Shown: in pieces, positions 16,662 to 25,030 of the stretch
Position numbering within the stretch: the stretch's first letter is position 1
Layout: every line of letters starts with the position of its first letter
NCBI RefSeq assembly: GCF_005239125.1
Contig: NZ_SZYE01000005.1
Location: forward strand, 1 to 56,337
Length of the DNA: 56,337 bases
Direction: 5' to 3'
DNA from: Cellulomonas hominis
Lineage (GTDB): Bacteria; Actinomycetota; Actinomycetes; Actinomycetales; Cellulomonadaceae
Notes under the pieces: generated by a model
What the model saw: only the letters and a program-made list of their open reading frames with translations
Databases searched by the model: none
Told to the model about the DNA's origin: nothing
Program-made: the position numbers and the translations under genes

Positions 16662-17657
16662 TCAGCCCGCGGCGACCTCGTCGAGCAGGGCGAGGCTCGC
16701 GGTGACGATCTCGGCCTGCGCCTGCGCGCGCGGGACCGTCGGGGTGCCGTCCCCGGGCTGCGCGCCGTAGTCGGCGAAGAACGCGTGCACCGCGCCGTCG
16801 ACCTCGGTGAACCTCGTCCCGGCGGGCAGGTTCGCTCGCGACGCGTCGACGTCGGCCGGCGTGGTCAGCCCGTCCTCGGAGCCGGACACGGACGCGACGA
16901 CCAGGTCCGCGTCCGCCATGACGCCGAGCGGGTAGGACGCGTGCAGCAGCAGCCCGTCGACCTCGTCGTCGTGCGCGGCGGCGAAGGACGACGCCGCGAC
17001 CCCGCCGAGCGAGTGCCCGCCGACCGCCCAGTGCCCGACCCCGTCGAACGAGGCCATCGCCGACGCCGACTGGTCCGGGGAGGTCAGCGCGATGCCGAGC
17101 GGCTCCTTCAGGGCCACGACCAGGTACCCGGCCTCGGCGAGCGGGCGCAGCACGGCGGCCGTCGCGCGGACGTCGACCCGGGCGCCGGGGGAGTAGACCA
17201 GGCCGGTCGTCGGCTCGGCCCCGCGCGGGACGAACGCGTACCAGCCGGCCGACTCCCGGACCTCGACCGCGTCGTCGCCGCGGAGGGCGTCGAGCGCGGC
17301 GTCGGTCGCGGGGAACGGCCGCAGCCACGCGGTCCCGGCGGCGAGCACGGCCAGCAGGGCGAGGCCGATGCCGGCGCCGGTGGCGCGGAGCGCTCGGCGG
17401 GCGCGGGGGCGCTCGGCGGCGGCGGGACGCGCCGGTGCCGCAGGAGCCGACGCGCGGCTCCGCTCCCGTCGCCACGCCAGCGCGGTCGTCGCCAGCAGGG
17501 CCACCCCGGCGAGTGCGCACACCGCGAGCAGCGCACCGAGCGTCCAGTGCTGGTGCGGGACGGCGCCGCCGGCGGTCGCGAGCACCCACGCGGGGGCGGC
17601 GAGCAGGGCGACGGCCACCAGCGCGCGCAGGATGAGCCAGGCCGTCCGTCGGGTCAT
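16662..17657 (-). CDS. Membrane-anchored alpha/beta hydrolase
   Basis: A 331-residue protein. Two N-terminal helices (AWLILRALVAVALLAAPAWVL, WTLGALLAVCALAGVALLATTALAW), an Ala/Arg-rich loop and a third helix (ATGAGIGLALLAVLAAGTAWL) precede an extracytoplasmic alpha/beta hydrolase domain. The nucleophile elbow is GGHSLGG; an acidic residue in SGSEDGLT and a His in DGAVHAFF could complete the triad. The fold resembles the Abhydrolase_5/dienelactone-hydrolase type. A -10-like TAGACT (complement of 17665-17670) lies 7 nt from ATG 17657, so the message is likely leaderless, and a long palindrome covers the -35 region. Substrate unknown. Confidence 0.82.
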   Translation of the reverse strand: MTRRTAWLILRALVAVALLAAPAWVLATAGGAVPHQHWTLGALLAVCALAGVALLATTALAWRRERSRASAPAAPARPAAAERPRARRALRATGAGIGLALLAVLAAGTAWLRPFPATDAALDALRGDDAVEVRESAGWYAFVPRGAEPTTGLVYSPGARVDVRATAAVLRPLAEAGYLVVALKEPLGIALTSPDQSASAMASFDGVGHWAVGGHSLGGVAASSFAAAHDDEVDGLLLHASYPLGVMADADLVVASVSGSEDGLTTPADVDASRANLPAGTRFTEVDGAVHAFFADYGAQPGDGTPTVPRAQAQAEIVTASLALLDEVAAG

Positions 17658-17670
17658 GCGGTCCAGTCTA

Positions 17671-17698
17671 GGTGATCCTCAGCATGCTGAGGATCGCC
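17671..17698. promoter_or_regulatory. 28-bp near-perfect palindrome at the hydrolase promoter
   Basis: The core GATCCTCAGCA/TGCTGAGGATC (17674-17695) is a perfect 22-bp palindrome. One mismatch on each side is followed by GG/CC pairs, giving 17671-17698. It sits directly upstream of the -10 box TAGACT and of the presumed leaderless start at 17657. Symmetry and position fit a dimeric repressor site covering the -35. No candidate repressor is encoded beside it. Confidence 0.65.
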
Positions 17699-17804
17699 TC
17701 GGGGTCGGCGAGGAGGAGCGGACGGACCGCGTCGCCCGGAGCGCGCCGCTAGCCTGCACCGCAGGGGCCGGGGCGCCGGCCTCGGACGGACGAAGGGGAC
17801 CGGC

Positions 17805-17963
17805 ATGGCGACGCGGGGCGAGGTCGAGGGCCGGCGGTTGCTGGTGCCTGCCGGGTACGACGTGCTCTGGACGGGCGCGGGCGCCGTGCTGCTCACCCTC
17901 ACGGGCGTCGCCCGGGACCGCCGCTCGGGCCGGACCGCCGCCCGCGTGTCGACGGAGGGCTGA
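17805..17963 (+). CDS. Small hypothetical protein, 52 residues
   Basis: ATG 17805 is preceded by GAAGGGGAC at suitable spacing and by a TAGCCT -10-like box at 17750-17755. The peptide has one hydrophobic segment (YDVLWTGAGAVLLTLTGVA) and a basic C-terminus (RDRRSGRTAAR). The next gene starts 4 nt after the stop, which supports co-translation. The family is not recognised. The reverse strand is also open here, so coding is likely but not certain. Confidence 0.5.
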   Translation: MATRGEVEGRRLLVPAGYDVLWTGAGAVLLTLTGVARDRRSGRTAARVSTEG

Positions 17964-17967
17964 GCAC

Positions 17968-18336
17968 GTGGGCGCGTGGGTCCCCGAGATCGTGCTCCCG
18001 GACGGCGAGTCGCTCGTCTGGCGCGCGGCCGTGAACTGGACCCACCAGGGGCTCGCGCGTGGCGGACACCTGGCGCTGACGTCCCGGGCGCTGCAGTTCC
18101 AGCCGAACCGCGTGGACGCCGCCGCGGGCGCCCGTCCCTGGCGGCTACCGCTCGCCGAGGTGCGGTCCGTCGGAGTCCAGCCGGTCACCTGGTGGCACCT
18201 GTTCTCGGGCGGGCTGCGGCGGCGGCTGCGGCTCGACCTGGTGGACGGGAGTGTCGTGCTCCTGGTGATCAACGGCCTCGACCGGCGGGTGCGCGAGGTG
18301 GCCGCCGCGGTCGACGCGGCGCACCAGGACGGCTGA
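17968..18336 (+). CDS. Small GRAM-like protein
   Basis: A 122-residue soluble protein from GTG 17968 (VGAWVPEIVLPDGESLVWRAAVNWTHQG...). It reads like a GRAM/PH-like beta fold: GGHLALTSRALQFQPNRVDAAAGARPWRLPLAEVRSVGVQPV, then RLRLDLVDGSVVLLVINGLDRRVREVAAAV. Such proteins are common and uncharacterised in actinobacteria. It probably forms a two-gene unit with the 52-residue ORF before it. Confidence 0.75.
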   Translation: MGAWVPEIVLPDGESLVWRAAVNWTHQGLARGGHLALTSRALQFQPNRVDAAAGARPWRLPLAEVRSVGVQPVTWWHLFSGGLRRRLRLDLVDGSVVLLVINGLDRRVREVAAAVDAAHQDG

Positions 18337-18378
18337 CCGCCCGCCCCCGGGGACGGGCGGTCGTGGTCCTGCCGGCGG

Positions 18379-20250
18379 TCAGGCGCTGCGCCGCCGCCGC
18401 ACGGCCGCGACGAGCGCGCCGCCGGTGACGAGCAGTGCCGCCACGAGCCCGCCGAGCGCGACCGGGTCGGTGCCGGTCACGGCGAGCTCGTCCGCCGGGC
18501 CGGTCAGCGTCACGCCGACGTCGGCGGCACGGCCCGAGTCGGCGCCGGTGGCGACCACCGTGTGCGCGCCGGCCGGGACGCCGGCGGGCAGGGCGACGGT
18601 CAGCGCCGCGACGCCGTCGGCGTCCGCCACGGCGGTGCCCAGGACCACCGGGTCCGAGTGCAGCACGAACGTCACCCGCTCGCCGGGCACGAAGCCGCGC
18701 GCGACGAGAGTCACCTCGGCGCCGGCCCGCATGAGCGTCTTCGACGAGGTGATCTGCGGGGTCGCGTCGGAGCCGGTGAGCGGGGCGGGCGAGAGCGGCG
18801 CGGGCTCGACAGGAGCCGGGGTGACCGGGGCCGGGGTGACCGGCGTCGGGGTGACGGGCGTCGGGGTGACCGGGGCCGGGCCCGGCTCGGGCGACGGGCC
18901 GGGCCCGGGCTCCGGGGCGGGCTCGGGCGTCGGCGCGACCGCGACCACCAGGTCCTGCTCGGCGGAGTCGGTCTGGGCGTACGGCGCACTGCCGCCGCCG
19001 GAGTAGTGCGCGAGCAGGCGGTAGGTGCCCACGGGGAGCGTGCCGGTCGAGACCGTCACGGCGCCGTCCGCGAGCGTGCCGTTCGTGACCGAGACCGGCC
19101 CGGTGCCGGGCACGTAGATGATCAGCTGCACGCCACCGCCGGGGACCGGCAGGCCGGCCGTCGGGGCGGCGACCTGCACGGTGGCCGTGAGGCCCGACGT
19201 GCCGGCCGTCGTGGGAGCCGAGACGGTGACCACCGGGACCGGGATCGGCTCGACCAGCACGTCGGCCCGGCTCGACCCCGCGTCCCCGTAGGTCGCGTCG
19301 CCGCGGTAGACCGCGACCACGTCGTCGAGCACGCCCGCCGCCGGGGCGACCACGGACGTGGTGGCCACGCCGTCGACGAGAGCGGCGCTGCCCAGGGGCG
19401 CACCCTCCGAGTACAGGAAGTCGACCGTGCCGGTCGGGACCGCGCCGCCGTCGGGGCCGGTGACCCGGGCCGAGAGCGTGAACGGCACCGAGGTGTAGAC
19501 CGAGGCGGGCGCGGTGAGCGTCACGGTCGGCCGCACCACGAGCGGGACGACGGCCGCGGTCGACGTCGACGTCCGGTAGGTGCTGCCGGCGGGCAGGTAC
19601 CGGGCCTCGATCGTGGCGGACGACCCGCTGAGGCCGTCCAGCTCGAAGGGCGCGGTGCCGTCCACGAGCTCGACCGTCCGCACGGGCGAGCCGCCCACGA
19701 GGAGCTGGGCCTGCCCCTGCGGGATCCCGCCGGCGCTGGTCACGGTCACGTCGCCGGAGACGCGGCCGCCCTGCGCCGGGCCGGTGATCCGCAGGTCGGT
19801 CGTCGTGGCGTGCCCCTGCACCTCGACCTCGACGACCGGCCAGCTGCCGGCGGGGAACTCGCCGTAGACGCACGCGACCTGGAACCAGGCCGACCGGGCG
19901 TCGGGGAAGACGACGTCGGCGCGGAACTGCACGCCGCCGTCGACGGCCACGCCGTTCTCGACCCGCACGCGCGGGGAGGTGTTCTGGGACGTCAGGTACT
20001 CGATCGCCGTCGCGGACGGGTCGGGGCAGGTCACCAGGAAGGGCGCGGGCTCGCCGACGGTCACGGTCTGCGGCACGACGATCTCCGACGCCGGGTCGAA
20101 CGGGGCCGCGGAGGCGGCACCGGCACCGGCACCGGCGAGCAGCGTCACCAGCGCGAGCACCGCCGGCGCGCGGCGGGTGCCGCGCGGGCGGTGGGTCGTG
20201 GACGGGGCGGGCGGCTCGACGGGCACGGGCCGCCGGAAGAGGACTGCCAC
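18379..20250 (-). CDS. Sortase-anchored Ig-like repeat surface protein
   Basis: A 623-residue secreted protein from GTG 20250, with GGAG 7 nt upstream. The signal peptide is APAVLALVTLLAGAGAGAASAAP. It has an N-terminal domain (about 50-150) and three bacterial Ig-like (Big_3_5) repeats from about 160 to 450, for example GTVDFLYSEGAPLGSAALVDGVATTSVV. A Pro-rich stalk with VTPTP/VTPAP repeats follows (about 455-505), then one more beta domain (about 510-585). The end is LAVTG (589-593), a hydrophobic helix and RRRRSA. LAxTG is the class E sortase motif, so the protein should be linked to the cell wall. Ligand unknown; adhesion or display is likely. Confidence 0.85.
   Translation of the reverse strand: MAVLFRRPVPVEPPAPSTTHRPRGTRRAPAVLALVTLLAGAGAGAASAAPFDPASEIVVPQTVTVGEPAPFLVTCPDPSATAIEYLTSQNTSPRVRVENGVAVDGGVQFRADVVFPDARSAWFQVACVYGEFPAGSWPVVEVEVQGHATTTDLRITGPAQGGRVSGDVTVTSAGGIPQGQAQLLVGGSPVRTVELVDGTAPFELDGLSGSSATIEARYLPAGSTYRTSTSTAAVVPLVVRPTVTLTAPASVYTSVPFTLSARVTGPDGGAVPTGTVDFLYSEGAPLGSAALVDGVATTSVVAPAAGVLDDVVAVYRGDATYGDAGSSRADVLVEPIPVPVVTVSAPTTAGTSGLTATVQVAAPTAGLPVPGGGVQLIIYVPGTGPVSVTNGTLADGAVTVSTGTLPVGTYRLLAHYSGGGSAPYAQTDSAEQDLVVAVAPTPEPAPEPGPGPSPEPGPAPVTPTPVTPTPVTPAPVTPAPVEPAPLSPAPLTGSDATPQITSSKTLMRAGAEVTLVARGFVPGERVTFVLHSDPVVLGTAVADADGVAALTVALPAGVPAGAHTVVATGADSGRAADVGVTLTGPADELAVTGTDPVALGGLVAALLVTGGALVAAVRRRRSA
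18816..18886. repeat. In-gene 15-bp repeats coding the VTPTP/VTPAP stalk
   Basis: Several near-identical 15-bp units (GGGGTGACCGG plus four variable bases) encode repeated Val-Thr-Pro-(Thr/Ala)-Pro on the minus strand. They form the wall-spanning stalk of the sortase-anchored protein. The 15-bp length keeps frame, so copy number can change stalk length. Confidence 0.8.
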
Positions 20251-20351
20251 AGGGAGGCTCCAGGTCGGGGCGTCGCCCGGGGGAGCGACGGCGCCGTCGA
20301 CCGGCGCGTCCGACCGATCGGCGCGGCGGGGCCGTGCCTGAGGGACGAGCG

Positions 20352-20383
20352 GGGACGCCTGGGTGCCAGCACCCAGGCGCCCC
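20352..20383 (-). terminator. Hairpin after the flotillin/DivIVA-like unit
   Basis: Perfect 10-bp arms GCCTGGGTGC (20357-20366) and GCACCCAGGC (20369-20378), extended by C-G and, after one mismatch, three G-C pairs. It starts 6 nt past the stop codon at 20389. There is no T-run, so termination is inferred from stem strength and place. Confidence 0.65.
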
Positions 20384-20388
20384 GTGCG

Positions 20389-20573
20389 TCAGCCGCGGGC
20401 GCGGAGCGTGACGACCACCCGGTCGAGCAGGTCGTCGACCGCGTCCGGGTCGTAGCCCTGCGTGCGGACCCGCTCGGTGACCTGCTCGGTGGTCAGGTCG
20501 GCGCCGTGCGGCGCGGGCGCGGAGCCGCCGAGCGGCCGCGTCAGCCGCCGAGCCGCCGCGTCAGCGAGGACAT
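20389..20573 (-). pseudogene. Frameshifted short DivIVA-like gene (20-bp tandem duplication)
   Basis: ATG 20573, 10 nt after the flotillin stop and with GAGGG upstream, opens MSSLTRRLGG and then hits a stop at 20541-20543. The bases 20525-20544 and 20545-20564 are a 20-bp tandem duplication with one mismatch. Removing one copy restores a 54-residue frame ending at 20389: MSSLTRPLGGSAPAPHG followed by DLTTEQVTERVRTQGYDPDAVDDLLDRV and VVTLRARG, a DivIVA-type N-terminal motif. No ATG, GTG or TTG opens the downstream frame before the motif, so the intact product is probably lost unless CTG is used. Confidence 0.7.
20525..20564. repeat. 20-bp tandem duplication causing the frameshift
   Basis: Units CCGCCGAGCGGCCGCGTCAG (20525-20544) and CCGCCGAGCCGCCGCGTCAG (20545-20564) differ at one base. 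Twenty is not a multiple of three, so the reading frame of the small minus-strand gene changes. Confidence 0.9.
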
Positions 20574-20583
20574 CCCGTGGCCC

Positions 20584-22185
20584 TCAGTCCGAGGCGCCGT
20601 CGGCGTCGGCCGCGGGCCGGTCGGCCGGGGCGTGCACCGGTGCGACGGCCGCGTGGCTCTGCGCCGGCACGGTGTGCGGCGCGGTCGACGCCGAGCCGCC
20701 ACCCAGCCCGCGGACCAGGTCGAGCAGGTCGATGCCGGTCTGCGCCTTGAGCATGGTCGCCAGCTCCTGCACGCCGGTGGACACCTGCCCGGGCAGCCGC
20801 GAGGCGCCGTCCTTGTCGATGATCGTGATGCCGTCGATCGCGCCGAGCGCGTCGGCGTACGGCTGGGCGAGCTTCGGCAGCGCCTCGAGCACCATCTGCA
20901 GGCGCGCGGACTCCGGGAACGCCTGGTAGGCGTCGGACTCCGCCTTGATCGCGGCGGCGCGGGCCTCGCCCTGGGCGCGCTCGGCGGCCGCCTCGGCCTC
21001 ACCGCGCGCCTGGATGCCGTCGGCCTCGGCCTTGGCGAGCGCGAGCGCGCCCTCGGCGCGGCGCTGCTGCTCGATCAGCGCGGCCTCGGCGCGGGCGCGG
21101 GCGGCGGACGCCTCGGCCTCCGCCTGGGCGGTCGTGCGCTGGGCCTCGGCCTCGGCCTTGCGGATGGCCGCGGTCTTGGACGACTCCGCCTCCTGCTCGG
21201 CGGCGTACTTGCGGGCGTCGGCCTCCTGCGCGGCCTCGTACTTGCGGGCCTCGGCCGGCTTGCGCACCTCGGTCTGCAGCTCCTGCTCGCGCAGCGCGGC
21301 ACGGCGCAGCGCGACCTGCTCCTGCTGGACCAGGACCTCCTGCTGGGCCTCGGCCTGCGCGCGCTCCTGCGCGGCGGCGGCGTCGGCCTGCGCGGTCGCG
21401 GTCTCCTGGGCGATCTGGGCGTTGCGCAGCGCCAGCGCCTTGTTCGACTCGGCGATCTGCACGGCGGCCTCGTTGGACCGCTCGGTGCTCTCCTGCTGGG
21501 CCTGGGCCTCGGCGATCTCGGCGTCGCGGGCGACGGCAGCGGCGCGCGGGCGGCCGAGGTTGCGGATGTACTCGCCGGTGTCCTCGACCGTCTGGATCTC
21601 GAAGTTCTCCAGGACCAGGCCGCGCTCGGCGAGCATCGGCACCGCGATGTCCTTGACCTCCTTCGAGAAGTCCTGGCGCTCGTAGAGGATCGACTCGACG
21701 GTCAGCGTGCCGGCGATCGTGCGCAGCACGCCGACGAGGACCTCGGAGGTCTGCTGCTCGATGACCTGCTCCTGGCTGCGGCCCGCGAACCGCTGCGCGG
21801 CGGCGCGCACCATGCGCTCGGTGCCGCCGACCTTGACGACCGCGATCGACCGCAGCGTCACGCCGACGCCGGACTTGGTGGTGGCGTCCTCGGCGGCGAC
21901 CGGGAAGCTCTGCGACGCCAGCGACAGCCGGACGACCTGCTCGAAGATCGGCTTGACGAACGTGCCGCCGCCGATGACGACCCGCTGGCCGGAGAGGTCG
22001 GTGGTCTCGTCGCCCGTCTCGGGGTTGATGACCGGCTTCCCGCTCTTGCGGCCGGTGATGATCAGCGCCTCGTCGGGCGTCGCGATCTTGAACCGGACCT
22101 TGGCGTAGATCGCGCCGACGATCGCCACCGCGATCACGACGACGACCGCCAGGACGACGATCAGGGCAGTTCCGGCGAGCTCCAT
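20584..22185 (-). CDS. Flotillin-family SPFH protein
   Basis: A 533-residue protein. One N-terminal membrane helix (TALIVVLAVVVVIAVAIVGAIYA) leads into the SPFH domain (about 30-210: VRFKIATPDEALIITGRKSG, GGGTFVKPIFEQVVRLSLASQSFPV). A long Ala/Glu/Gln-rich coiled coil follows (about 215-430: EAQAQQESTERSNEAAVQIAESNKALALRNAQIAQETA...), then a flotillin C-terminal domain (YQAFPESARLQMVLEALPKLAQPYADALGAIDGITIIDKDG). Flotillins scaffold ordered membrane domains. It is followed by a damaged DivIVA-like gene, perhaps a former partner at the membrane. Confidence 0.9.
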   Translation of the reverse strand: MELAGTALIVVLAVVVVIAVAIVGAIYAKVRFKIATPDEALIITGRKSGKPVINPETGDETTDLSGQRVVIGGGTFVKPIFEQVVRLSLASQSFPVAAEDATTKSGVGVTLRSIAVVKVGGTERMVRAAAQRFAGRSQEQVIEQQTSEVLVGVLRTIAGTLTVESILYERQDFSKEVKDIAVPMLAERGLVLENFEIQTVEDTGEYIRNLGRPRAAAVARDAEIAEAQAQQESTERSNEAAVQIAESNKALALRNAQIAQETATAQADAAAAQERAQAEAQQEVLVQQEQVALRRAALREQELQTEVRKPAEARKYEAAQEADARKYAAEQEAESSKTAAIRKAEAEAQRTTAQAEAEASAARARAEAALIEQQRRAEGALALAKAEADGIQARGEAEAAAERAQGEARAAAIKAESDAYQAFPESARLQMVLEALPKLAQPYADALGAIDGITIIDKDGASRLPGQVSTGVQELATMLKAQTGIDLLDLVRGLGGGSASTAPHTVPAQSHAAVAPVHAPADRPAADADGASD

Positions 22186-22253
22186 GCCGACGACTCTAGG
22201 CGGACTCCCAGCCGACGGTCAGGCGTTTCCGGACCCGTCACCCCTCCGTTTCC

Positions 22254-22322
22254 CGAGGTCGGGGGTTCCGCACCGCGACGCGGTGTGTCGACGCGGCGTG
22301 TCGCGCGGAACCACCGACCTCG
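22254..22322. repeat. Intergenic hairpin element C
   Basis: Arms of 18 bp, CGAGGTCGGGGGTTCCGC (22254-22271) and GCGGAACCACCGACCTCG (22305-22322), pair with one mismatch. The 33-nt loop holds a second small hairpin, ACCGC-GAC-GCGGT. It lies 12 nt past the DUF779 stop and upstream of the flotillin start, so it may terminate the aldehyde dehydrogenase operon. Its GGTTCCGC part resembles elements A and B. Confidence 0.8.
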
Positions 22323-22334
22323 TGACCCGGCGCC

Positions 22335-22721
22335 TCAGGCCGGGCCCACCCGGAGCGTCGGGTCGGTGGCCCACTCGGCCTCCGTGAGCAGGCGGCTGCG
22401 GATGAGGAAGCGGACGCCCTCGGGGGCCTCCAGGCTGAACCCGGCGCCGCGGCCGGGCACGACGTCGATCGTGAGGTGGGTGTGCCGCCAGTAGGCGAAC
22501 TGGCTCCGGCTCATCCACACCGGCACGGCGAAGCCCTCGTCGACGTCGAGGTCCCCGAGGTGCACGTCGGCGTCGCCCGTGAGGAACTCGCCCGCCGGGT
22601 AGCACATGGGCGACGACCCGTCGCAGCACCCCCCGGACTGGTGGAACATCAGCTCCCCGTGCTGCTCGCGCAGCCGGCGCAGCATGTCGGCGGCGGCCGG
22701 GGTGTGGTCGACCCTGCTCAT
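22335..22721 (-). CDS. DUF779 protein
   Basis: A 128-residue protein of the DUF779 family, usually found beside acetaldehyde dehydrogenases. Blocks seen are HGELMFHQSGGCCDGSSPMCYP, with a Cys-Cys pair and another Cys that could bind metal, and GFSLEAPEGVRFLIRSRLL at the end. It follows the aldehyde dehydrogenase by 53 nt and is probably in the same transcript. Its biochemical role is not established. Confidence 0.88.
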   Translation of the reverse strand: MSRVDHTPAAADMLRRLREQHGELMFHQSGGCCDGSSPMCYPAGEFLTGDADVHLGDLDVDEGFAVPVWMSRSQFAYWRHTHLTIDVVPGRGAGFSLEAPEGVRFLIRSRLLTEAEWATDPTLRVGPA

Positions 22722-22774
22722 CGTGCCTCCCTGCCCGTGGGACCCCGGCGGTGCGGGGCCCCACGGGGTGCCGG

Positions 22775-24298
<1,524 letters not shown>

Positions 24299-24398
24299 GT
24301 GCGCCCTCCGTGCAGGCTGACCGGCCGTCCGGGGGTGCCGGTGGCGGCCGGGCGCGCCGCCTCGTTGCGGCGCGTGCCCCGGACGCTAGGTCGGCGAC

Positions 24399-24418
24399 GG
24401 TTGCAGGTGCGTTGCACC
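24399..24418 (-). promoter_or_regulatory. Paired GTTGCA boxes upstream of aldehyde dehydrogenase
   Basis: GTTGCA occurs at 24400-24405 and 24411-24416, 11 bp apart (one helical turn), and GGTGC-GTT-GCACC forms a small palindrome. On the minus strand a TAGCGT -10-like box lies about 14 bp downstream. This is a likely activator or repressor site for the dehydrogenase promoter. Confidence 0.45.
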
Positions 24419-24438
24419 GCAGGCCGGGCGCGCGGCGA

Positions 24439-24648
24439 TCAGTTCGGGACCTCGGTCAGCGCCCGCTCGATGCGCTCCAGCCGGTGCTCGATCGCCTCGA
24501 GACGCACCAGGACGTCGTGTCGCGAGGGCCCGGCGTTGATCTGGGCGATCTTGCGGCGGTTCTTCAGCACGCCGTCGACGACCGAGGCCAGGCTGCCGAA
24601 CACGATCGCGCCCAGCACGATCCACGCGAACCAGGGGATGCTCTCCAT
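24439..24648 (-). CDS. Small membrane protein with coiled-coil tail
   Basis: A 69-residue protein. One membrane helix (WFAWIVLGAIVFGSLASVVDGVL) is followed by a basic hinge KNRRKI and an amphipathic helix (VLVRLEAIEHRLERIERALTEV). The general layout recalls PspB-like small regulators, without clear family identity. It begins 2 nt after the stop of the wHTH gene, so the two are co-translated; they may be a regulator and membrane partner. Confidence 0.75.
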   Translation of the reverse strand: MESIPWFAWIVLGAIVFGSLASVVDGVLKNRRKIAQINAGPSRHDVLVRLEAIEHRLERIERALTEVPN

Positions 24649-24650
24649 GC

Positions 24651-24956
24651 TCAGGGCCTTTCCTCAGGGGTCTCGGCGAACGCCGCGGCGACGATCGCGG
24701 GGGTGACGCGCAGGTCGAACGGGACGACCTCGTAGTGCCGCAGCGCCTTGCCGTCCGGCGAGACGCTGTGGTGGCTGACGACCAGGCCGGCCTGCTCCAG
24801 CTTGGTGAGGTGGCCGTAGAGCAGCGGGCGCGACATGCCCAGCCGGCGGGCGAGCTCGCTGACGTGCACGCTCTGCTGCCCGAGCTCCGCGAGCACCCGC
24901 AGGCGCTGCGGGCTCGCGAGGGCGCCCAGCGCCTGCACCAGCTCGTCCACCGTCAC
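24651..24956 (-). CDS. ArsR-like winged-helix regulator
   Basis: A 101-residue DNA-binding protein from GTG 24956 (GGAGG 6 nt upstream). The fold reads ALGALASPQRLRVLAELGQQSVHVSELARRLGMSRPLLYGHLTKLEQAGLVVSHHSVSPDGKALRHYEVVPFDLRV. No metal-binding Cys pair is present. A 9-bp inverted repeat sits just upstream and probably binds this protein. The co-translated small membrane protein suggests it responds to a membrane or envelope cue. Confidence 0.82.
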   Translation of the reverse strand: MTVDELVQALGALASPQRLRVLAELGQQSVHVSELARRLGMSRPLLYGHLTKLEQAGLVVSHHSVSPDGKALRHYEVVPFDLRVTPAIVAAAFAETPEERP

Positions 24957-24964
24957 GACCGACC

Positions 24965-24994
24965 TCCACGTGTCAGGAGAAAGTTACACGTGGA
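24965..24994. promoter_or_regulatory. Candidate operator TCCACGTGT-N12-ACACGTGGA
   Basis: Perfect 9-bp arms at 24965-24973 and 24986-24994. On the minus strand it covers the likely -10 region and the ribosome binding site of the wHTH gene. Autorepression is the simplest reading. Confidence 0.6.
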
Positions 24995-25030
24995 ACCGCG
25001 GGCGCGTCCAGGAACGCTGCTGCGCCGGGG

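Noticed and set aside
14758-17589. A long minus-strand frame opposite the PucR gene
   Set aside because: The PucR product has clear domains and a matching promoter; the reverse frame is compositional.
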